64,000 bases of DNA from an uncultured Corynebacterium sp. (GTDB lineage: Bacteria > Actinomycetota > Actinomycetes > Mycobacteriales > Mycobacteriaceae). The position numbers and the translations under genes were made by a program. Under the pieces are notes generated by a model. That model was not told where the DNA came from. It ran no database searches and was given only the letters and a program-made list of their open reading frames with translations. The stretch spans positions 1 through 64,000 of the forward strand of contig NZ_CAMIBP010000004.1 in NCBI RefSeq assembly GCF_946223165.1, in the 5' to 3' direction. Positions 50,695 to 59,557 of the stretch are shown one piece after another. The stretch's first letter is position 1. Each line of letters starts with the position of its first letter.

Positions 50695-52368
50695 ATGACC
50701 ACCACCATGTCCCGTCGCCCCGGTGACGGCCAGCCCAGCGCGCCCCGGCCGTCCGGGAAGTCGGGCGGCCTGCGCGGCCTTCACGACGCGGCGCGGGACT
50801 CCATGGATAGCCGGCCCGGCCTGGACTATCTCATGCTGCGTATCACCGTGCTCGCCCTGGTAGGCATCGGCCTGCTCATGGCCTACTCGGCATCCATGGC
50901 GTCGTCGTGGGTGGAGACTGAGAGCGGCAACGTGTGGAGCCAGGCCATCCGCCAGACCATCATGGTGGTGGCCGGTCTGTTCGTCTTTTGGCTGGGCTTG
51001 AAGATCCCGCCGCGGCTCATTAAGACTCTGGTGCCCTGGCTCATCGCAGCAGCGCTCATCGCCCTCGTCGCCGTGCTCACCCCGCTGGGTACCGGCCGCG
51101 AAGAGGTGGGTTCCCAGTCGTGGCTCTACCTTGGCCCATTTTCTATCCAGCCCTCGGAGATCGCTCGCGTAGCCATTGGTCTCTACGGCGCGAACTTGCT
51201 GGCTAACGAGCTGCCGCACTGGGGTCGACTGCGCACCGCCATGGACATCATTCGCGACCCTTACGTGCGTTATATCGCCGTCGCGGGCCTGTTCATGCTG
51301 CTCATCTTGGCCCAGGGCGACGTAGGTATGGCCGCGTCCTTCGGTGTGGTCGTGGCCTTCACATTGTTCTTTGCCGGACTCAACCTCGGTGTGTTTTTCT
51401 TTGGCCTTATCGCCGTGGCCGTGGCCGGGTCATTGGTCTTCCTCACCGGCGGAGGTTTCCGCTCCAACCGCATCACGACGTTCCTCTCCGCGCTCACCGG
51501 ACACATCGCCGACACCCAGGGCACGGGCTTCCAGACCTACCAGGGTTTCCTGTCGCTGGCCGACGGCGGCGCTGCGGGTGTGGGACTGGGCCAGTCGCGC
51601 GCCAAGTGGTTCTACCTGCCGGAGGCGCGCAATGACTTCGTCTTTGCCATCGTGGGTGAGGAGCTCGGCCTCTGGGGCGCGGTCCTCGTTGTGGTTCTCT
51701 TCGCCACGCTGGGTTTCTTTGGTATCCGTACCGCGATGCGCGCGCAGAATCAATTTCAGGCGCTCGTCGCCGCGACGCTCACCGCGGGTGTGGTCTCCCA
51801 GGCGTTCTTCAACGTCAGCTACGTCATCGGTCTGCTTCCCGTCACGGGTGTTCAGCTGCCGATGATCTCTGCCGGCGGCACCGCGACCATCATCACGATT
51901 GGCTCCATGGGCCTGCTGTGCAACGTGGCGCGCCACGAACCGGAGAACATCTCGGCCGTGCAAAACTACGGTCGCCCGCTCTTCGACCGGGTCTTCTTCA
52001 TCCAGGAGCCCGAGCCGGAAGGGGCCGCCCCAGTGCGCAACGGTGGGCGCCGCCGTGCTGATGGCACTGGCCGCAGCGCCTCCGCCGCGTCCCGACCCAC
52101 GCACGCCCAGCGCCCGACCCGCGGCGGCCGCCCCGCCCGCGAGGATGCCGCGCGTGCCCGTTTCGGTGAGCCGGTGACCGTGCGCCGCCCCCGGAGCACG
52201 GCCCCTGAGAGCACGGAGCGCTCGGTGCGTCCGGCCGCCGGGCAGTTCCGGCCCGGCCGACACGAGTCCACTGACCGCCGGGGCAGCGTCGATCCGCGTC
52301 GCCGCGCGGGTACGGACCGCGGCCGCCATGAGGGCGGCAGCGGCCGCCGCCGAAGCGACTGGCGCTAG
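50695..52368 (+). CDS. ftsW: Septal peptidoglycan glycosyltransferase FtsW
   Basis: SEDS-family polymerase that works with FtsI. About ten transmembrane helices cover residues 45-420. Conserved segments include AYSASMASS, WLYLGPFSIQPSEIARV, and the late VTGVQLPMISAGGTATI. The 557 residues include a C-terminal cytoplasmic tail of about 130 residues rich in Arg, Pro and Ser, longer than in E. coli and likely disordered; mycobacterial FtsW tails bind FtsZ. CAGGAG precedes the ATG. Confidence 0.95.
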   Translation: MTTTMSRRPGDGQPSAPRPSGKSGGLRGLHDAARDSMDSRPGLDYLMLRITVLALVGIGLLMAYSASMASSWVETESGNVWSQAIRQTIMVVAGLFVFWLGLKIPPRLIKTLVPWLIAAALIALVAVLTPLGTGREEVGSQSWLYLGPFSIQPSEIARVAIGLYGANLLANELPHWGRLRTAMDIIRDPYVRYIAVAGLFMLLILAQGDVGMAASFGVVVAFTLFFAGLNLGVFFFGLIAVAVAGSLVFLTGGGFRSNRITTFLSALTGHIADTQGTGFQTYQGFLSLADGGAAGVGLGQSRAKWFYLPEARNDFVFAIVGEELGLWGAVLVVVLFATLGFFGIRTAMRAQNQFQALVAATLTAGVVSQAFFNVSYVIGLLPVTGVQLPMISAGGTATIITIGSMGLLCNVARHEPENISAVQNYGRPLFDRVFFIQEPEPEGAAPVRNGGRRRADGTGRSASAASRPTHAQRPTRGGRPAREDAARARFGEPVTVRRPRSTAPESTERSVRPAAGQFRPGRHESTDRRGSVDPRRRAGTDRGRHEGGSGRRRSDWR

Positions 52369-52454
52369 GTCCGCCTTACCCCGTCACGGCGGCAGTCCCG
52401 GCCTTAGTTTCTCGGCACGCGTGCCTGCCGCCCCGGAACGCGGCGACGCACTGG

Positions 52455-52460
52455 TAGCCT
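52455..52460 (+). promoter_or_regulatory. Putative internal promoter -10 (TAGCCT) before murG
   Basis: TAGCCT lies exactly 7 bases before the murG ATG and no Shine-Dalgarno is present. The 99-bp ftsW-murG gap could hold a promoter, giving murG leaderless expression independent of mraZ. Confidence 0.5.
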
Positions 52461-52467
52461 AGCTGCT

Positions 52468-53565
52468 ATGAATTCGCAGTCCATCTCCGTTGTTATTGCA
52501 GGTGGCGGCACTGCCGGCCACATCGAACCGGCGCTCGCCGTCGGCGAGGCTCTCGCCGTAGAACACGGCGCCCGGATCACCGCGCTCGGCACGGCGAAGG
52601 GGTTGGAACGCGATATCGTCCCAGCCCGCGGTGTGGACCTGCGCCTCATCACGCCGGTTCCCATCCCGCGCAAGCTCAACGCGGATCTTGCCAAGCTTCC
52701 GTTCAACCTCGTGAAGTCCGTCCGGGAGACCCGTGCGGTCCTCAAGGATGTTTCGGCCGACGCCGTCTTCGGCACCGGCGGCTACGTCGCCGCGCCGGCC
52801 TACCTCGCCGCGAAGTCCCTGGGCCTGCCGTTCTATGTCTTGGAGACCAACGCGCTGGCGGGCATGGCGAATAAGCTCGGCGTGCGCCTCGGCGGCATCG
52901 GCCTCAACGCCACCGCCAACTCCGGAATGCCGGGGGAAGTGGTGGGCATTCCTGTGCGTCCGTCGCTGGCCGCGGCCAACGCGGGCGAGGCTGCCGCCGT
53001 GGCCGCCGCCGCGCGTGAGAAGTGGGAACTGAGCGCGGACCGCCCCGTCATCCTCGTCACCGGAGGCTCCCAAGGCGCACAGTCGATCAACGCCGCAGTC
53101 GCCGGGGCGCTCGACTCCCTGCTGGAGGACAACCAGGTTCTCCACGCCTACGGCAAGAAGAACGAACGGCCCGCGGGCGCCGATCGCGCCGGCTATACGG
53201 CGTTGCCCTACATCGATGACATGGCCGGCGCGCTGGCCGTCGCTGATCTGGTCATCTGCCGTTCCGGTGCGATGACCGTCGCGGAGGTCTCCGCCGCCCA
53301 CCTGCCCGCCATCTACATCCCGCTTCCCATCGGCAACGGCGAGCAGGCGCTGAACTCCAAGGATCTCGTCGCCGCGGGAGCCGCTGTGCAGATTGCCGAT
53401 GCCGACTTGAGCCCCGAGCTGCTCACCCGCACGGTGCGCGAGATCCTGGATGATCCACAGCGCCGCGCGGCCATGGTGGAGGCAGTGTCCTCCAACTCCG
53501 CTGGCGACGTGTCCCGAACTCTGGCCAGCCGCATTGCCAGCCGCATCCGCGAGGCCCGCAGCTAG
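52468..53565 (+). CDS. murG: Undecaprenyldiphospho-muramoylpentapeptide N-acetylglucosaminyltransferase
   Basis: GT-B enzyme that converts lipid I to lipid II at the inner membrane face. The 365 residues contain the N-terminal glycine loop AGGGTAGHIEPALA, TGGYVAAPAYLAA, the C-terminal VTGGSQGAQSIN, and ICRSGAMTVAEVSA with the UDP-GlcNAc-binding acidic residue. The ATG has no ribosome site but a TAGCCT 7 bases upstream. murC starts 52 bp downstream. Confidence 0.97.
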   Translation: MNSQSISVVIAGGGTAGHIEPALAVGEALAVEHGARITALGTAKGLERDIVPARGVDLRLITPVPIPRKLNADLAKLPFNLVKSVRETRAVLKDVSADAVFGTGGYVAAPAYLAAKSLGLPFYVLETNALAGMANKLGVRLGGIGLNATANSGMPGEVVGIPVRPSLAAANAGEAAAVAAAAREKWELSADRPVILVTGGSQGAQSINAAVAGALDSLLEDNQVLHAYGKKNERPAGADRAGYTALPYIDDMAGALAVADLVICRSGAMTVAEVSAAHLPAIYIPLPIGNGEQALNSKDLVAAGAAVQIADADLSPELLTRTVREILDDPQRRAAMVEAVSSNSAGDVSRTLASRIASRIREARS

Positions 53566-53617
53566 ACCAGACCCTTTTCACTACCGTCCTTCACGTTTCT
53601 CACACGAAAGCACCGTC

Positions 53618-55138
53618 ATGACCGATTCCACCGGCACCACCGGCACGAACGACCTTAACTATGATCTCTCCCGCGTCCACATGATCGGCATCGGCGGCGC
53701 GGGCATGTCGGGCCTGGCCCGCATCCTGCTCTCCCGCGGCTCCGTCGTGACGGGCTCGGACGTCAAGGACTCCACCCCCGTCGAGGTCCTGCGCACCCTG
53801 GGCGCGACCATCGCGGTGGGCCACGCCGCCGAGAACCTCGAACTGGCTGGCCAACGCCCGACCGTTGTCGTCACGTCGTTCGCCGCCATCCCGCAGGACA
53901 ACCCGGAGCTCGCCGGGGCGCGCGCGGCCGGGATCCCGGTCATCCGCCGCTCCGATCTCCTCGCCGCGCTCATGGTGGGGCGCGAGGAAGTGCTCCTGGC
54001 CGGCACGCACGGCAAGACCTCGACGACATCGATGACCGTCGCTGCACTGCAGGCCGCCGGGCTCGATCCCTCGTTTGCCATCGGCGGCCAGCTCAACCGC
54101 GCCGGCACCAACGCGCACAACGGAACCGGCACCGCGTTCGTGGCCGAGGCCGACGAGTCCGATGCCTCGCTCCTGCGCTACTCGCCGAAGGTCGCCGTCA
54201 TCACCAACGCCGAGCCGGATCACCTCAACTTCTTCCACACGCCGGAGGCCTACTTTAAGGTCTTCGACGACTTCGCGGACCGCGTCGTCGACGGCGGTCA
54301 CCTCGTCGTCTGCCTGGAGGATCCGCACGCCGCCGCGACGGGCGTGCGTGCCGCTGAGCGCGGCATCGCGGTGCTCGGCTACGGCACGGCCGAGGCAGCG
54401 CCGCAGTACCCGGCGGTGCCGCTGGCCGCGGAGGTCCTCGCCGAGGTGCCAGCAGGGGAGAACACCGCCGTGACCGCGCGCCTGGCGCTGCCCGGCGCTG
54501 AGCCGGTGGAGCTGCGCTACGAGCTGCAGATCCCTGGCCACCACATGGTGCTCAATTCCCTGGCCGCGCTCGTCGCGGGCACGCTCGCGGGCGGAGAACC
54601 TGCGCGCCTGGCCGAGGGGCTATCCGACTTCACCGGCGTGCGCCGCCGCTTTGAGTACCGTGGCGCCGGGTACCTGAATGGGGATACCTCGAGTGCGCCG
54701 ATCCGCGTCTACGACGACTACGCCCACCACCCGACCGAGGTGCGCGCCGTGCTCACCGCCGCGCGCGACAAGGTGGCCTCCGAGGGCAACGGCGCCCGCG
54801 TCATCGCCTGCTTCCAGCCGCACCTGTACTCCCGCACCCTGGAATTCCAGCAGGAGTTCGCCGACGCGCTGGCGCTGGCCGATGCCGCCGTCGTCCTCGA
54901 CATCTACGGCGCGCGCGAGCAACCCGTCGAGGGAGTGACCTCCCGCATCATCACCGAGAAGATGCCGGACGGCCGCGCCACGTTTGAGCCGGACTTCTCT
55001 GCGGCGGCCCGCACCGTCGTCGAGCAGCTGCGCCCCGGCGATGTCGTCCTCACCGTCGGCGCCGGGTCCGTGACGCTGCTGGCCGCAGAAATCCTCGCGG
55101 AGCTGGGTGGCGCCGAGGCCGCGGCGGGGCAGGCTTAG
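53618..55138 (+). CDS. murC: UDP-MurNAc:L-alanine ligase
   Basis: First amino-acid ligase of the Mur pathway. The 506 residues show the N-terminal dinucleotide-type loop MIGIGGAGMSGLA, the ATP loop GTHGKTST (129-136), EADESDASLLRY and the C-terminal DDYAHHPTEVRA. The start giving MTDSTGTTG was chosen because the upstream part of the open frame overlaps murG. Only a weak GAAAG lies before it. Its stop codon is followed immediately by ftsQ. Confidence 0.96.
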   Translation: MTDSTGTTGTNDLNYDLSRVHMIGIGGAGMSGLARILLSRGSVVTGSDVKDSTPVEVLRTLGATIAVGHAAENLELAGQRPTVVVTSFAAIPQDNPELAGARAAGIPVIRRSDLLAALMVGREEVLLAGTHGKTSTTSMTVAALQAAGLDPSFAIGGQLNRAGTNAHNGTGTAFVAEADESDASLLRYSPKVAVITNAEPDHLNFFHTPEAYFKVFDDFADRVVDGGHLVVCLEDPHAAATGVRAAERGIAVLGYGTAEAAPQYPAVPLAAEVLAEVPAGENTAVTARLALPGAEPVELRYELQIPGHHMVLNSLAALVAGTLAGGEPARLAEGLSDFTGVRRRFEYRGAGYLNGDTSSAPIRVYDDYAHHPTEVRAVLTAARDKVASEGNGARVIACFQPHLYSRTLEFQQEFADALALADAAVVLDIYGAREQPVEGVTSRIITEKMPDGRATFEPDFSAAARTVVEQLRPGDVVLTVGAGSVTLLAAEILAELGGAEAAAGQA

Positions 55139-55144
55139 TTGTCC

Positions 55145-55801
55145 ATGACGCGTACAGCACTGTCCATCACCGCGGGCGTCATCGTCGCCCTCCTGGCCAT
55201 CGCGGGTGTCGTCGTGTATACGGTCCCCGTGTTTACCGTGGATCGCGTCGAGGTCGAGGGCGCAGGTCACGTGAGCCAGGAGCAGGTGGAGCAGGCCTCC
55301 GGGCTGACGATAGGGGAGAATCTCGTGCGCGTTGATGCGCAGCAGGCGGCCACCGGCATCGCGGGTTTGCCGTGGGTGAAGTCCGTGACCGTTGAGCGCG
55401 CTTTCCCATCGACGGTGCACGTCGAGCTCACCGAGCGCACCGCCGTGGCGTATACCGACTCCACGGACGGCCCGCACCTCATTGACGCCGAGGGCGAGGA
55501 GTTCATTATCGATACCCCGCCCGCGGAGGCCGTGGAACTCACTGGTGGAGAATCCGGCTCCGAGAATTGGCGCGGCGCCGTCGCCGTGCTCGCGGCACTG
55601 CCGGCTGACCTGCGTGCGCAGGCACAGACGCTCGATACCGCGGACAAGTACAACTACGTCTTTCGGCTCAAGGATGACCGCATCATCACGTGGGGCGCTA
55701 ACGAGGACAACGCGAACAAGGCGCGCGCCTTCGCGGCGGTCCTCAAGATGGAGGGCCAGGAATGGAATATCTCCAACCCGGAGCTCGTGTCATCGAAGTA
55801 G
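55145..55801 (+). CDS. ftsQ: Cell division protein FtsQ
   Basis: A bitopic divisome scaffold. The 218 residues have a transmembrane helix at about 6-27, followed by a POTRA domain (VFTVDRVEVEGAGHVSQEQVEQASGL) and the FtsQ domain (LPWVKSVTVERAFPSTVHVELTERTAVA). There is almost no cytoplasmic part. Either the ATG (used here) or a TTG 6 bases earlier could start it; AGG runs lie near both. ftsA is absent, as in other Corynebacteriales. Confidence 0.92.
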   Translation: MTRTALSITAGVIVALLAIAGVVVYTVPVFTVDRVEVEGAGHVSQEQVEQASGLTIGENLVRVDAQQAATGIAGLPWVKSVTVERAFPSTVHVELTERTAVAYTDSTDGPHLIDAEGEEFIIDTPPAEAVELTGGESGSENWRGAVAVLAALPADLRAQAQTLDTADKYNYVFRLKDDRIITWGANEDNANKARAFAAVLKMEGQEWNISNPELVSSK

Positions 55802-55939
55802 TGACGCGGACCGGTTGACACCGTGCACCCCCGCGGACGCGCCGCGCGATGGTTCGGCGCGCAAATTTTGTTCAGCGCGTCAGGGCGGCGCCGCGGGCGC
55901 TGTTTAGGGGACTGAGCGGGACAAAAGCCCACGTCAATA

Positions 55940-55962
55940 ACCCTAAACCAAAGGTTGAGGGT
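55940..55962. promoter_or_regulatory. ACCCTAAACC / GGTTGAGGGT inverted repeat upstream of ftsZ
   Basis: Ten-base arms match at nine positions around an AAA centre. Similar CCCTAAACC-type repeats occur before actinobacterial ftsZ genes as I recall. It could be an operator or, in RNA, a hairpin. Confidence 0.55.
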
Positions 55963-55988
55963 ACCGACACGCGCGGAATGAACTCGTA

Positions 55989-56006
55989 AATGACACCGGT
56001 GTCATT
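55989..56006. promoter_or_regulatory. Perfect palindrome AATGACACCGGTGTCATT, putative WhiA/WhcD site
   Basis: An 18-bp perfect palindrome made of two inverted GACAC motifs. WhiA recognises GACAC in actinobacteria, and in C. glutamicum the WhiB-like WhcD works with WhiA at division-gene promoters. It sits about 123 bp before the ftsZ start, with another GACAC 26 bp upstream. Confidence 0.65.
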
Positions 56007-56128
56007 GAAGATGGAGAGCAGTTACCGCGGCATGCACGCGGGCGCAGCGGCCCCCGCGGCCCGGCCCGCACGAAGCGGTCACATGCATCCTCGTCCTCGA
56101 TTTTCAGGTGAAAGGCACAACACCTCTC

Positions 56129-57427
56129 ATGACCACCCCGAGCAACAACAACCTCGCAGATATCAAGGTCGTCGGCGTCGGCGGCGGCGGCGTCAACGCC
56201 GTCAACCGCATGATCGAAGAAGGCCTTAAGGGCGTCGAATTCGTCGCCGTCAACACCGACGCCCAGGCGCTCATCCTGTGCGACGCCGACTCCAAGCTCG
56301 ACATCGGCCGCGAAGCCACCCGCGGCCTCGGCGCCGGCGCCAACCCGGAGGTTGGCCGCCAGGCTGCCGAGGACTCCAAGGCTGAGCTCGAGGAATACCT
56401 GCGCGGCGCCGACATGGTCTTCGTGACCGCCGGCGAGGGCGGCGGCACCGGCACGGGCGCCGCCCCGGTCGTGGCCTCCATCGCGAAGAAGCAGGGCGCG
56501 CTCACCGTCGGCGTCGTCACCAAGCCGTTCAAGTTCGAGGGCCAGCGCCGCACCCGTCAGGCCGAGGAAGGCATCGCCAACCTCGCCGAGGTATGTGACA
56601 CCCTCATCGTCATCCCGAACGAGCGCCTGCTCCAGCTCTCCGATGAGGAACTCCCCATCGTCGAGGCCTTCCGCCTGGCCGATGAAATCCTCCACAACGG
56701 TGTCCAGGGCATCACGGACCTCATCACCACCCCGGGCATGATCAACGTCGACTTCGCCGACGTCCGCTCCGTCATGGCCGATGCTGGCTCCGCCCTCATG
56801 GGCATCGGCAACGCCCGCGGCGACAACCGCGCGCTCGTCGCCACCGAGCAGGCCATCAACTCTCCGCTTCTGGAGTCCACCATGCACGGCGCCAAGGGCG
56901 TGCTGCTCTCCATCGCCGGCGGCTCCGACCTCGGCCTCCACGAGATCAACCAGGCGGCGTCCCTCGTCAACGATCACGCTGACGCCGACGCCAACATCAT
57001 CTTCGGTACCATCATCGACGACTCCCTGGGCGACGAGATTCGCGTGACCATCATCGCCACCGGCTTTGATGCCGAGAAGAATCGCCACGGCGCGGGCGAG
57101 GGCATCATCTCGCACGAGAACCCGGCCCCGGCCCGCGAGGCTGCCCGCGGTTCCCTCTTCGAGGATCGCCCCGCAGCTCGCGAGCAGGCCGCCGAGCCGG
57201 TTCGCGCCGACAGTCGCGAGGTGCGCGACAGCCGCGACGCTCGCGACGTCCGTGCCGACTCCTACCAGCCCCGCCACCAGTACGGCGAGCAGGAGCGTCG
57301 CTCTGGCGATGCCGGCCTGTTCACCTCCCGTGAGGATCGCCGCGATGTCCCGCGCGAGGCGCGCCGCGACGATCGCCGCGACTCCGGCTTCGACGACGAC
57401 CTCGACGTGCCGGACTTCCTGCGCTAG
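56129..57427 (+). CDS. ftsZ: Cell division GTPase FtsZ
   Basis: Tubulin homologue that forms the division ring. The 432 residues contain the GTP-binding GGGTGTG (104-110) and NTDAQAL, FADVRSVMADAG (T7/synergy region), and a long variable linker rich in Arg, Asp and Glu (about 335-415). The conserved C-terminal peptide DDDLDVPDFLR binds SepF and other partners. I used ATG (MTTPSNNNLADIK), with AAAGG about 14 bases upstream; a GTG 21 bases earlier is possible. It has its own promoter region. Confidence 0.97.
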   Translation: MTTPSNNNLADIKVVGVGGGGVNAVNRMIEEGLKGVEFVAVNTDAQALILCDADSKLDIGREATRGLGAGANPEVGRQAAEDSKAELEEYLRGADMVFVTAGEGGGTGTGAAPVVASIAKKQGALTVGVVTKPFKFEGQRRTRQAEEGIANLAEVCDTLIVIPNERLLQLSDEELPIVEAFRLADEILHNGVQGITDLITTPGMINVDFADVRSVMADAGSALMGIGNARGDNRALVATEQAINSPLLESTMHGAKGVLLSIAGGSDLGLHEINQAASLVNDHADADANIIFGTIIDDSLGDEIRVTIIATGFDAEKNRHGAGEGIISHENPAPAREAARGSLFEDRPAAREQAAEPVRADSREVRDSRDARDVRADSYQPRHQYGEQERRSGDAGLFTSREDRRDVPREARRDDRRDSGFDDDLDVPDFLR

Positions 57428-57445
57428 ACCCTGACGGTTCCGCGC

Positions 57446-57451
57446 TAGGCT
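57446..57451 (+). promoter_or_regulatory. Putative -10 (TAGGCT) of pgeF, leaderless
   Basis: TAGGCT lies exactly 7 bases before the ATG; the gap after ftsZ is only 31 bp and no clear Shine-Dalgarno is present. Confidence 0.45.
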
Positions 57452-57458
57452 GGAGTGC

Positions 57459-58199
57459 ATGCCAGTCACCGAGGAAGCAGCAGTTTACCGCCCCGTCCGC
57501 ATGGTGTTTACCACCCGTGCGGGCGGGGCTTCGGCGTCCCCGTACGCCTCGTTTAACCTGGGGGATCACGTTGGCGATGACCCCGCCGCCGTCGCCGCCA
57601 ACCGCGAGCGCCTGCGCACCGCGCTGGGCCTCGACTCCATCGTCTACATGGAGCAGCTCCACACCAACACCGTCACCGTCGTCGATGCTTCGGCTCCCGT
57701 CCCTGTCGAGGCCACCGACGCCATCGTGACCACCACGCCCAACCTCGGCTTGGCCGTCCTCGTGGCCGACTGCACGCCGGTGTTGCTTGCCGATGCCGCC
57801 GCGGGTGTCGTCGCCGCCGCTCACGCCGGCCGCTTGGGCGCGCGCAACGGGATCATCCCCAACACCGTCGATGCAATGGTGAAGCTCGGCGCGACCCCCG
57901 GCAGCATTCAGGTCCTCATGGGCCCCGCCGCCTCGGGCCGCAATTACGAGGTCCCCGCCGAGATGGCCGCCGACGTCGAGGCGCACCTGCCGGGCGCGCG
58001 GATGAAGACTGCGAAGGGCACCGACGGTATCGACGTGCGGGCGGGACTCGTGCGCCAGCTGCTCAGTTTGGGCGTCACCGCCATCGAGGCGGATCCGCGG
58101 TGCACCATCGAGGACGAATCCTTCTTTTCCTACCGTCGCGAGGGCACCACTGGCCGCCAGGCCGGCGTTGTCTGGCTCAACCCGCGGGAGGAAAAGTAA
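57459..58199 (+). CDS. pgeF: YfiH/PgeF-type polyphenol oxidase (laccase domain) family protein
   Basis: A 246-residue protein of the YfiH family, which has been reported as purine nucleoside phosphorylase/adenosine deaminase and, in E. coli, as an editing enzyme for muropeptides (PgeF). Motifs: FTTRAGGASASPYASFNLG at the start, MEQLHTN, ADCTPVLLAD, and AAHAGRLGARNGI with the His and Cys metal ligands. It is regularly next to ftsZ in Gram-positive bacteria, followed by yggS and sepF. Confidence 0.9.
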   Translation: MPVTEEAAVYRPVRMVFTTRAGGASASPYASFNLGDHVGDDPAAVAANRERLRTALGLDSIVYMEQLHTNTVTVVDASAPVPVEATDAIVTTTPNLGLAVLVADCTPVLLADAAAGVVAAAHAGRLGARNGIIPNTVDAMVKLGATPGSIQVLMGPAASGRNYEVPAEMAADVEAHLPGARMKTAKGTDGIDVRAGLVRQLLSLGVTAIEADPRCTIEDESFFSYRREGTTGRQAGVVWLNPREEK

Positions 58200-58952
58200 A
58201 TGTCCCTCGAAAGCATCATCGCCGACCACTACGACCCCGCCTCCGCAGCCGCGCGCAAGGAGGCGTTGGCCGCGGGCCTCGAGCGCACCCGCGCCGACAT
58301 CGCCGCGCTTGCCGATGCCGCCGGGCGCCCGGCGCCCCAGCTGCTGCCGGTCACCAAGTTCCACCCCGGCGCCGATGTTGCCCTGCTCGCGCAGCTCGGT
58401 GTCCACGACGTGGGGGAGAACCGCGAGCAGGAGGCCCGAGCCAAGCATGAGCACCTACCGGAGGTCGCCTTTCACATGATCGGTCAGCTGCAGACCAAAA
58501 AAGCCAATCATGTGGCCCGCTGGGCCGCGTCGGTCCATTCGCTGGACTCGCTCAAACTAGCCGCTGCCTTGGAGCGCGGCGTGGCGCTGGCCCTCGAGCG
58601 CGGGGATCGCGGCGAGGCCAACGCGCAGCTGCCGGTCTTCCTCCAGGTCTCCTATGACGGAGACGTCGCGCGCGGCGGCGTGCCGCTGGGTGAGGTCGAC
58701 GAGCTCGTCGGCGCTGTCCTCGACTCCGCGCACCTTAACCTGGCGGGATTCATGGTGGTGCCGCCGATCGGGGAGGAGCCGCGCCGCGTGTTTGGCGAGG
58801 TCCGGGCGCTGACCGACCGCCACGCGGCCGCCACCGGGCTGGAGCTGCGCATGTCCGCGGGAATGAGCGGCGATCTGCGCGACGCCATCGAATCCGGCAC
58901 AGATATTGTGCGTGTCGGAACTGGAATCATGGGACCCCGACCATTACCTTAG
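58200..58952 (+). CDS. YggS family pyridoxal phosphate homeostasis protein
   Basis: PLP-binding TIM-barrel protein without known catalysis, thought to control free PLP levels. The 250 residues carry the PLP lysine K53 in LPVTKFHPG, followed by VGENREQEARAK, FHMIGQLQTKKA and MSAGMSGDLRDAI with SGTDIVRVGTGIMG at the end, all conserved in the family. GGAGGAAAAG lies before the ATG, which follows the pgeF stop directly. Confidence 0.94.
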   Translation: MSLESIIADHYDPASAAARKEALAAGLERTRADIAALADAAGRPAPQLLPVTKFHPGADVALLAQLGVHDVGENREQEARAKHEHLPEVAFHMIGQLQTKKANHVARWAASVHSLDSLKLAAALERGVALALERGDRGEANAQLPVFLQVSYDGDVARGGVPLGEVDELVGAVLDSAHLNLAGFMVVPPIGEEPRRVFGEVRALTDRHAAATGLELRMSAGMSGDLRDAIESGTDIVRVGTGIMGPRPLP

Positions 58953-59021
58953 AAACAACGCAAAAGCGCATTTCACAGCACAAGTTTCAACCACTCATTG
59001 AAGGTTAGAGGGAGACCAACA

Positions 59022-59513
59022 ATGTCTTTTATTGATCGCACGAAGGAGTTCTTCGGACTCGCCCCGGTCGACATCGATTCCATGGAGCATGAAGACGCCT
59101 ACTACGCGGACGAGCGCGAGGCCCAGGCAGCCCATGCCGCCCACGGCTCCCGCGACCAGCGCGCCTACGAGTCCAATGGCTCCGTCGCCTACGCTCCGCG
59201 CACCTATGAGCACGACTCCACCCCGGAGTTTGAGCCGCACATCGTGTCCGTTTCCCTCGTCAGCTACAAGGACGCCATGCAGGTCGGTGCGCCGTTCCGC
59301 GATGGTGACGCCGTTGTCTTCGAGCTCACCGATGCCGACAAGGACAACGCCCGCCGCCTCATCGACTTCGCCGCCGGTCTGGTCACCGCCATCGACGGCA
59401 AGATGATCAACCTCACCAGCGACCTCGACACCGACCGCAAGGTATTCGCTATCCTCCCGCAGGGTGTCACCGTGCCGCGCGTCGAGCTGGAGGAGGCCGG
59501 CCGCCTGCGCTAG
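59022..59513 (+). CDS. sepF: Cell division protein SepF
   Basis: SepF anchors FtsZ to the membrane, the role FtsA plays in other bacteria, and is essential where ftsA is absent. The 163 residues have an N-terminal amphipathic membrane-binding helix (MSFIDRTKEFFGL), an acidic linker, and the C-terminal FtsZ-binding beta domain from about 75 (IVSVSLVSYKDAMQVGAPFR, DFAAGLVTAIDGKM). AGAGGGAG precedes the ATG. Confidence 0.95.
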   Translation: MSFIDRTKEFFGLAPVDIDSMEHEDAYYADEREAQAAHAAHGSRDQRAYESNGSVAYAPRTYEHDSTPEFEPHIVSVSLVSYKDAMQVGAPFRDGDAVVFELTDADKDNARRLIDFAAGLVTAIDGKMINLTSDLDTDRKVFAILPQGVTVPRVELEEAGRLR

Positions 59514-59557
59514 TCGCGCGCCGCGATCCCGCTGCCTTTCCCGCCCCCACGTAGCCG

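Larger units (their letters stand above)
55802..56128. other. 327-bp ftsQ-ftsZ intergenic control region
   Basis: No gene seen. It holds GACAC motifs at 55817, 55966 and 55992 plus GTGTC at 55999, an 18-bp perfect palindrome (55989-56006) and a 10-bp-arm inverted repeat (55940-55962). TTGACA at 55815-55820 is a perfect -35 hexamer. FtsZ probably has its own multi-input promoter here. Confidence 0.75.

Noticed and set aside
55139..55144. TTG start for ftsQ immediately after the murC stop
   Set aside because: Possible because an AGG run is close, but the ATG 6 bases later is the more usual start and changes only two residues.
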